Below are positions 5,106-7,165 of a DNA stretch of 7,165 nt, one piece after another. Made by a program: the position numbers and the translations under genes. Location: assembly GCA_030671945.1 (NCBI GenBank), contig DAOVHJ010000127.1, positions 1 to 7,165 on the forward strand, written 5' to 3'. The stretch's first letter is position 1. Each line of letters starts with the position of its first letter. The stretch is from Candidatus Heimdallarchaeota archaeon. GTDB taxonomy: Archaea > Asgardarchaeota > Heimdallarchaeia > JABLTI01. The notes beneath the pieces were generated by a model, which worked only from the letters and a program-made list of their open reading frames with translations, had not been told where the DNA came from and did not search any database.

Positions 5106-6305
5106 TTGTCTGAAAACCAAAATGACAGTCTAGAAAAGAAGGAATCACGAAAATCAGATATTAAGGATTTTATTGAGATTATTATTTTTCTTGGCTTAGC
5201 GGTTTTAATTGTCTTTAGTTTTAATTGGATCCTAGGTGCTATCATGCACACTGATTCTCCCTTAGTTGTTGTAACTAGTGAATCTATGGAACCAAGCTAT
5301 TGGGGTTCCAATAGAGGTGATTGGGGTGGTGTTAATGACATCAGAAAGGATATGCTCATCGTTCGAGGTGTTGATCCATCCACAATAGAGGTAGGCGATA
5401 CCATTGTTTTTTATCGAGTAAAAACTTCAAATACTTCTCAGCTGGATTATGATAGGGAACCCATTGTTCACCGAGTCAATAGGGTCTATCAAGACAATGT
5501 AACTGGTGATTATTGGTTTACTACGAAGGGAGACAATCCTGCTACTAATGATGATTTTGTAGAAATTATAGATATAAACGAATTACAAATACATGAGTTC
5601 AGACTAATTGGTAAAATCGTAGGTAGAATCCCGTACATGGGTGGAATTATAAGTTACTTTAAAGGGACTCCAGGTAGGTATGTTTTAATTGCAATTGTTG
5701 CATTGGTTTTAATCGCGACTTTTGTCTTTAGCTCAAGAGGAGATAAAGATGAAGATGTTTTTGATGAGGAAGAGAAGAAAACAGAAGAACTTGAAGAGAC
5801 TAAGAAAAGTAGTTTTTTGGATAATCTGAAAAAGTTCTACAAGAAAACAGCAAAGTATAAACACATAGTTCTTCCATCTTTTGTCCTAGTTTTGATTGTT
5901 TTTGTACCAATTGTAGATACATTAGCTGCAGATTGGGGTACCCATTTCGGAGTAACAGATGTGGTTTACGATGGAGCGGAACAAAAAACTCTATTCGATG
6001 GACCAAGTTATTTTGCCTATGCAGATGTCACTATCAATTGTCCTGGTCATTGGCATCAAAAATTCAATTCGTTCACATTACAAATTATTAATCAAACCAC
6101 TGGGGAAATTCTCGGGGAAGGTAATTGGACAGTAGTATACAATTTCGAGGGAACGAAAACATTTAGTTCTGGTTGTTGGTTAGATATTGATTCGGTAACA
6201 ATTGGAGCGCATTATAACCTTACAGTGACTGCTAATTTAAAGAGCAAATTTGGACGAACCTGGACTGATGTTAAAACCATCGATGTTGCATTAACTTTGA
6301 GATAA
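5106..6305 (+). CDS. Archaeal/ER-type signal peptidase I with C-terminal secretory-like extension
   Basis: A membrane serine protease that cuts signal peptides from exported proteins. After a charged cytoplasmic N-terminus, TM1 spans about 24-46. The catalytic domain (about 50-188) has SESMEP with nucleophile S60, IVHRV with H122 in place of the bacterial lysine, and TKGDNPATNDD (140-150) with D143 as the likely third residue, the SEC11/archaeal pattern. TM2 follows at about 192-209. Beyond it is an acidic/lysine-rich cytoplasmic stretch (210-252), a third hydrophobic segment (about 254-271) and a roughly 125-residue C-terminal domain that topology places outside. That domain has two cysteines (C312, C357) and sequons at N329, N340 and N371; N109 and N131 in the catalytic domain are also sequons. 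At 399 residues it is about twice the length of a minimal archaeal enzyme. The start is TTG at 5106: an in-frame TGA at 5088-5090 blocks extension, and the first internal ATG would remove TM1. LarE follows 21 bases after the stop. The protease call is firm; the role of the extension is unknown. Confidence 0.9.
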   Translation: MSENQNDSLEKKESRKSDIKDFIEIIIFLGLAVLIVFSFNWILGAIMHTDSPLVVVTSESMEPSYWGSNRGDWGGVNDIRKDMLIVRGVDPSTIEVGDTIVFYRVKTSNTSQLDYDREPIVHRVNRVYQDNVTGDYWFTTKGDNPATNDDFVEIIDINELQIHEFRLIGKIVGRIPYMGGIISYFKGTPGRYVLIAIVALVLIATFVFSSRGDKDEDVFDEEEKKTEELEETKKSSFLDNLKKFYKKTAKYKHIVLPSFVLVLIVFVPIVDTLAADWGTHFGVTDVVYDGAEQKTLFDGPSYFAYADVTINCPGHWHQKFNSFTLQIINQTTGEILGEGNWTVVYNFEGTKTFSSGCWLDIDSVTIGAHYNLTVTANLKSKFGRTWTDVKTIDVALTLR

Positions 6306-6326
6306 TTTAGGTTTGTTGCTTGAAAA

Positions 6327-7136
6327 ATGAATGAATTAGATATAAAACACGAAGTACTGAAATCACTTTTAGAAGAATTAGGTGAAGTAGTTATTGCGTT
6401 CTCAGGTGGCGTTGATAGTTCCTTTTTAGCAAAAGTTGCTTTTGATGTTCTGGGTGAGAAAGCTAAAGCGATCACCATTATTTCCCCTTTAATTTCCAAA
6501 GAGGAATTAGCGGAAGCAAAACATCTGGCTAAAAGTATTGGCATAAAACATTATACTTTAGATAAGGGAAAAGAAAGTCCATCATGGTTTGCTGAGAATC
6601 CACCAGACAGATGTTATATTTGTAAAACAGAAACTCTTGATTTAATAATTGCTTTCTGTAAAGAAAACAATATTCAAGGTCAACTTATAGAAGGATCAAA
6701 TTTCGATGATATGGATGATTATAGACCAGGTTTCAAAGCTGTATCAGAGCACAGTGTGAAAAGCCCATTAATTGATGCAGAATTAACAAAACAAGAGATA
6801 AGAGAGCTATCAAAAGAACTCGATCTTCCTTGTTGGGATAAACCATCCTCACCTTGTTTAGCAACACGATTTTTCTTTGGTGAAGAAATTACTCCGGAGA
6901 AATTGGTGCAAGTTTTTCAAGCTGAAAAATTTCTGAGAAGTTTAGAAATTCCAATTGTACGAGTTAGAACATATCAAGGAATGGCTAGAATAGAAACCTT
7001 GAAAGAATATTTTGATGTTGTTTTGGAATTTTCAACTGAGATTGAATCAAAGTTCAAAAAGCTTGGATATGAATTTATAACACTAGATTTAAGAGGTTAT
7101 AAGCAAGGCTCAATGAACATAAGTCAAGAAGAATGA
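6327..7136 (+). CDS. larE: LarE-type ATP-dependent sacrificial sulfur transferase
   Basis: A cytoplasmic PP-loop enzyme of 269 residues. Family knowledge: LarE adenylates the pyridinium dicarboxylate made by LarB and donates sulfur to build the nickel-pincer nucleotide cofactor used by lactate racemase and related enzymes, in some members sacrificing its own cysteine. The ATP pyrophosphatase P-loop AFSGGVDSS is at 24-32, followed by RCYICK (95-100), EGSNFDDMDDYRPG (122-135), the SPL motif (146-148), and KPSSPCLATR (172-181), in which C177 lines up with the sulfur-donor Cys176 of Lactobacillus plantarum LarE. The downstream region RVRTYQGMARIE (212-223) and the ending DLRGYKQGSMN (254-264) are also typical. 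C96, C99 and C169 are additional cysteines. Length is normal and the gene is complete. It lies 21 bases after the signal peptidase gene and is probably co-transcribed with it. LarB, LarC and any racemase homologue are not in the window, so the final cofactor user is unknown. Confidence 0.9.
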   Translation: MNELDIKHEVLKSLLEELGEVVIAFSGGVDSSFLAKVAFDVLGEKAKAITIISPLISKEELAEAKHLAKSIGIKHYTLDKGKESPSWFAENPPDRCYICKTETLDLIIAFCKENNIQGQLIEGSNFDDMDDYRPGFKAVSEHSVKSPLIDAELTKQEIRELSKELDLPCWDKPSSPCLATRFFFGEEITPEKLVQVFQAEKFLRSLEIPIVRVRTYQGMARIETLKEYFDVVLEFSTEIESKFKKLGYEFITLDLRGYKQGSMNISQEE

Positions 7137-7165
7137 GAAAGAAGAAACTAAATTACTAATTATAG
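7137..7165. other. Short AT-rich tail after larE
   Basis: These 29 bases hold no recognisable gene start, hairpin or T-tract. Whether the operon continues to the right cannot be told. Confidence 0.5.

Noticed and set aside
5060..5251. Minus-strand open frame across the signal peptidase start
   Set aside because: It overlaps the TM1 coding region of a clear signal peptidase; the hydrophilic/basic translation looks like a shadow.
5800..6006. Minus-strand open frame inside the signal peptidase extension
   Set aside because: It is antisense to a continuous plus-strand frame with sensible topology and has no ribosome binding site or motif.
6212..6544. Minus-strand open frame across the signal peptidase/larE junction
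   Set aside because: It runs opposite the ends of two well-supported genes, including the LarE P-loop, with no independent support.
1..7165. CRISPR array, insertion sequence, tRNA or rRNA genes
   Set aside because: I saw no regularly spaced direct repeats, transposase-like frame, terminal inverted repeats or cloverleaf/T-loop sequences on either strand.

Overview
The window reads as a piece of a low-GC archaeal chromosome. The main evidence is a KEOPS subunit Cgi121, a signal peptidase with the archaeal/ER-type Ser-His arrangement, a stand-alone THUMP protein of the archaeal/eukaryotic Tan1 type, and an archaeal-style purine phosphoribosyltransferase. A small longin-like protein next to multi-pass membrane proteins hints at an Asgard-type (for example Heimdallarchaeia-like) genome, but that placement is inference; the archaeal call is much firmer. 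Several genes carry GGAGG- or GAGG-type ribosome binding sites, and two genes start with TTG. No mobile elements, tRNA/rRNA genes or CRISPR arrays are visible.

Layout. (1) 1-875, minus strand: the N-terminal 291 residues of a galactokinase-like GHMP sugar kinase that runs off the left edge. (2) 876-1065: a divergent intergenic region with two inverted repeats around a possible TATA element. (3) 1066-3044, plus strand: a compact three-gene operon of one small alpha/beta protein with longin-like predicted topology and two tandem paralogous seven-helix membrane proteins. It is closed by a hairpin plus T-tract at 3056-3093. (4) 3102-3677, minus strand: a PRPP-dependent phosphoribosyltransferase. 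(5) 3828-4436 plus and 4444-4986 minus: Cgi121 and a THUMP protein facing each other with only 7 bases between them, both expected to act in tRNA modification. (6) 5106-6305 and 6327-7136, plus strand: a signal peptidase I with a large C-terminal extension, followed 21 bases later by a LarE-type sulfur transferase.

How they fit together. Most genes are single-copy housekeeping functions (sugar phosphorylation, purine salvage, t6A and probably ac4C tRNA modification, protein secretion, nickel-pincer cofactor synthesis) arranged as short divergent or convergent units rather than one pathway. The unusual part is the 1066-3044 operon, whose products I cannot assign. It pairs a soluble longin-like protein with twin stand-alone 7-TM proteins of receptor-like topology. 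The second unusual item is the signal peptidase, whose C-terminal part looks like a second secretory segment (basic n-region, hydrophobic core, Ala-rich possible cleavage site, glycosylatable ectodomain) fused to the protease.
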